Of a DNA stretch of 64,000 bases, positions 63,336 to 64,000 are shown in pieces. The notes beneath the pieces are model-generated. The model saw only the letters and a program-made list of their open reading frames with translations. It did not search any database and was not told the DNA's origin. Position numbers and translations under genes: made by a program. Each line of letters opens with the position of its first letter. Positions within the stretch are counted from its first letter, which is position 1. Source of the DNA: Acidobacteriota bacterium (GTDB taxonomy: Bacteria; Acidobacteriota; Thermoanaerobaculia; Multivoradales; JAGPDF01); NCBI GenBank assembly GCA_014584695.1, contig JACTMI010000019.1, forward strand, positions 1 to 64,000. Direction: 5' to 3'.

Positions 63336-64000
63336 ATGAAGAAGATCCTGGTGTGGGACCTGCCGGTGCGCGTCATGCACTGGCTGCTGGCGGTGCTGGT
63401 GCTCGGCGCGTTCGCGCTCGCCAGTCTCGCTTCCGACGAATCGGTGGTCTTCGCCCTTCACGCCATCGCCGGACTGATCGCGCTCTTCGTCATCGCGCTG
63501 CGCTCGGTCTGGGGTCTCGTGGGGACCCGGTGGGCGCGCTTTCGCGCCTGGCCGCTCCGACCGTCAGCCTTGATCCGCTACCTGCGCGGGGTCTTCTCCG
63601 ACCGCCCGAGCGAGGCCGGCGTCGGCCACAACTCGGCCACGAGCTGGTTCGCGCTGGCCGTCTTCGTGGGGATCGCCGGCCTGGGTGTCACCGGATTCCT
63701 GGCCGCGCGCGGCAACGAGGCTGCGGAGGAGGTTCACGAGCTGCTCGCCTGGTCGGTGATCGGCCTGGTCGCGCTGCACGTCGCGGGCGTCTTGCTCCAC
63801 GTCGCGCGCCGGCGGGAGAACTTGGTCGCGACGATGCTCACGGGGCGCAGGGCGGGTGCCGAAGTCGACGGGATTCCCTCGGCGCGGGCCGGCGTCGCCA
63901 GCGCCTTCCTGGTCCTCGCGGTCGCCTTCGGTGCGCTCTTGCTCTCCGGCCTCGACGTGAGGCAACGCCGATTGGCGCTGCCCCTCATCGGCACGCCCCT
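63336..64000 (+). CDS. Cytochrome b561-type membrane protein, 3' end outside window
   Basis: From ATG 63336 (AAGGAG 9 bases upstream) 221 residues are visible before the right edge. VWDLPVRVMHWLLAVLVLGAFAL (residues 5-27), VFALHAIAGLIALFVIALRSVWGLVGTRWARF, and two later helices with VHELLAWSVIGLVALHVAGVLLHVARR carry the helix-embedded histidines of diheme cytochromes b561 (Ni/Fe-hydrogenase-type). It passes electrons across the inner membrane. Divergent from the two-component system. Confidence 0.88.
   Translation, partial: MKKILVWDLPVRVMHWLLAVLVLGAFALASLASDESVVFALHAIAGLIALFVIALRSVWGLVGTRWARFRAWPLRPSALIRYLRGVFSDRPSEAGVGHNSATSWFALAVFVGIAGLGVTGFLAARGNEAAEEVHELLAWSVIGLVALHVAGVLLHVARRRENLVATMLTGRRAGAEVDGIPSARAGVASAFLVLAVAFGALLLSGLDVRQRRLALPLIGTP

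Overview
The window is uniformly GC-rich (roughly 70 %) and densely packed. The sequence points to a Gram-negative-type cell: a TolC-type outer-membrane factor, outer-membrane beta-barrel-like proteins (DUF1207, DUF3187), periplasmic cupredoxin and Rieske proteins. The gene mix (DUF6448, DUF6755, fused branched-chain 2-oxoacid dehydrogenase E1, a b-type nitric oxide reductase/oxidase cluster, many GTG/TTG starts) fits a GC-rich Acidobacteriota (Thermoanaerobaculia-like) or deltaproteobacterial/Myxococcota-like lineage. That placement is inference; no rRNA or tRNA gene was seen.

Layout. 0-11.4 kb: an SSB-like gene cut by the left edge, a decayed ABC-exporter remnant, then a minus-strand efflux operon (HlyD adaptor, two ABC-2 ATPases, two permeases, TolC) followed by a HEPN protein and DUF1207. 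A TetR regulator lies upstream, and two AGTAAGTG-containing sites suggest autoregulation. 11.5-23 kb: a V4R-type sigma-54 activator, pirin/GNAT/alcohol dehydrogenase, then a plus-strand redox/electrophile-stress run (YceI, DoxX, SnoaL-like, double VOC, SDR, DsbA/FrnE-like, mercuric-reductase-like flavoprotein, DUF3187). A near-consensus -24/-12 promoter and a 16-bp palindrome sit ahead of the run. 23-33 kb: F420-type reductase, copper P-type ATPase, zinc dehydrogenase, two small genes with broken 5' ends, FMN reductase, cardiolipin synthase, isochorismatase-like hydrolase, K+/H+ antiporter. 33-39.5 kb: a TDT permease and a NasA-like molybdenum enzyme operon (ferredoxin, Rieske, DUF6755, NarI-like b-type membrane subunit). 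39.5-61 kb: a nitric-oxide-flavoured region: a frameshifted heme-copper-oxidase-like gene, Ric, NnrS, CopD proteins, a six-gene coupled operon (DUF488, subunit II, subunit I, SCO1/SenC, membrane ORF, hexameric tyrosine-coordinated heme protein) matching the norSY-senC-orf1 layout, two SufR-like cysteine regulators, ferredoxin/PAS/ferredoxin-reductase, cupredoxin/DUF4142, a cysteine-rich MarR and a protoglobin. Housekeeping genes trpS, 5-formyl-THF cyclo-ligase and rnk are interspersed. 61-64 kb: a two-component system divergent from a cytochrome b561 gene cut by the right edge.

Most notable result. A 42-bp promoter/operator block (TTGAC-N10-GTCAA, then a -10-like hexamer, then a start codon exactly 24 nt after the G of GTCAA) is shared, 33 of 42 positions, by the ric/nnrS divergent region and by the region between the nitric-oxide-reductase-like operon and the E1 gene. 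A third copy (20 of 27 positions over the right half) lies upstream of the ferredoxin operon, and a weaker relative lies between DUF4142/cupredoxin and a SufR-like regulator. I interpret these as one undescribed, probably NO- or Fe-S-responsive regulon with near-leaderless transcripts; the regulator is not proven, but two SufR-like proteins and the cysteine-rich MarR encoded here are the candidates. Other points of interest are the predicted sigma-54 circuit at 11.5-16.2 kb, gene debris (ABC fusion remnant, DUF6448 fragment), and three frame-disrupted genes.
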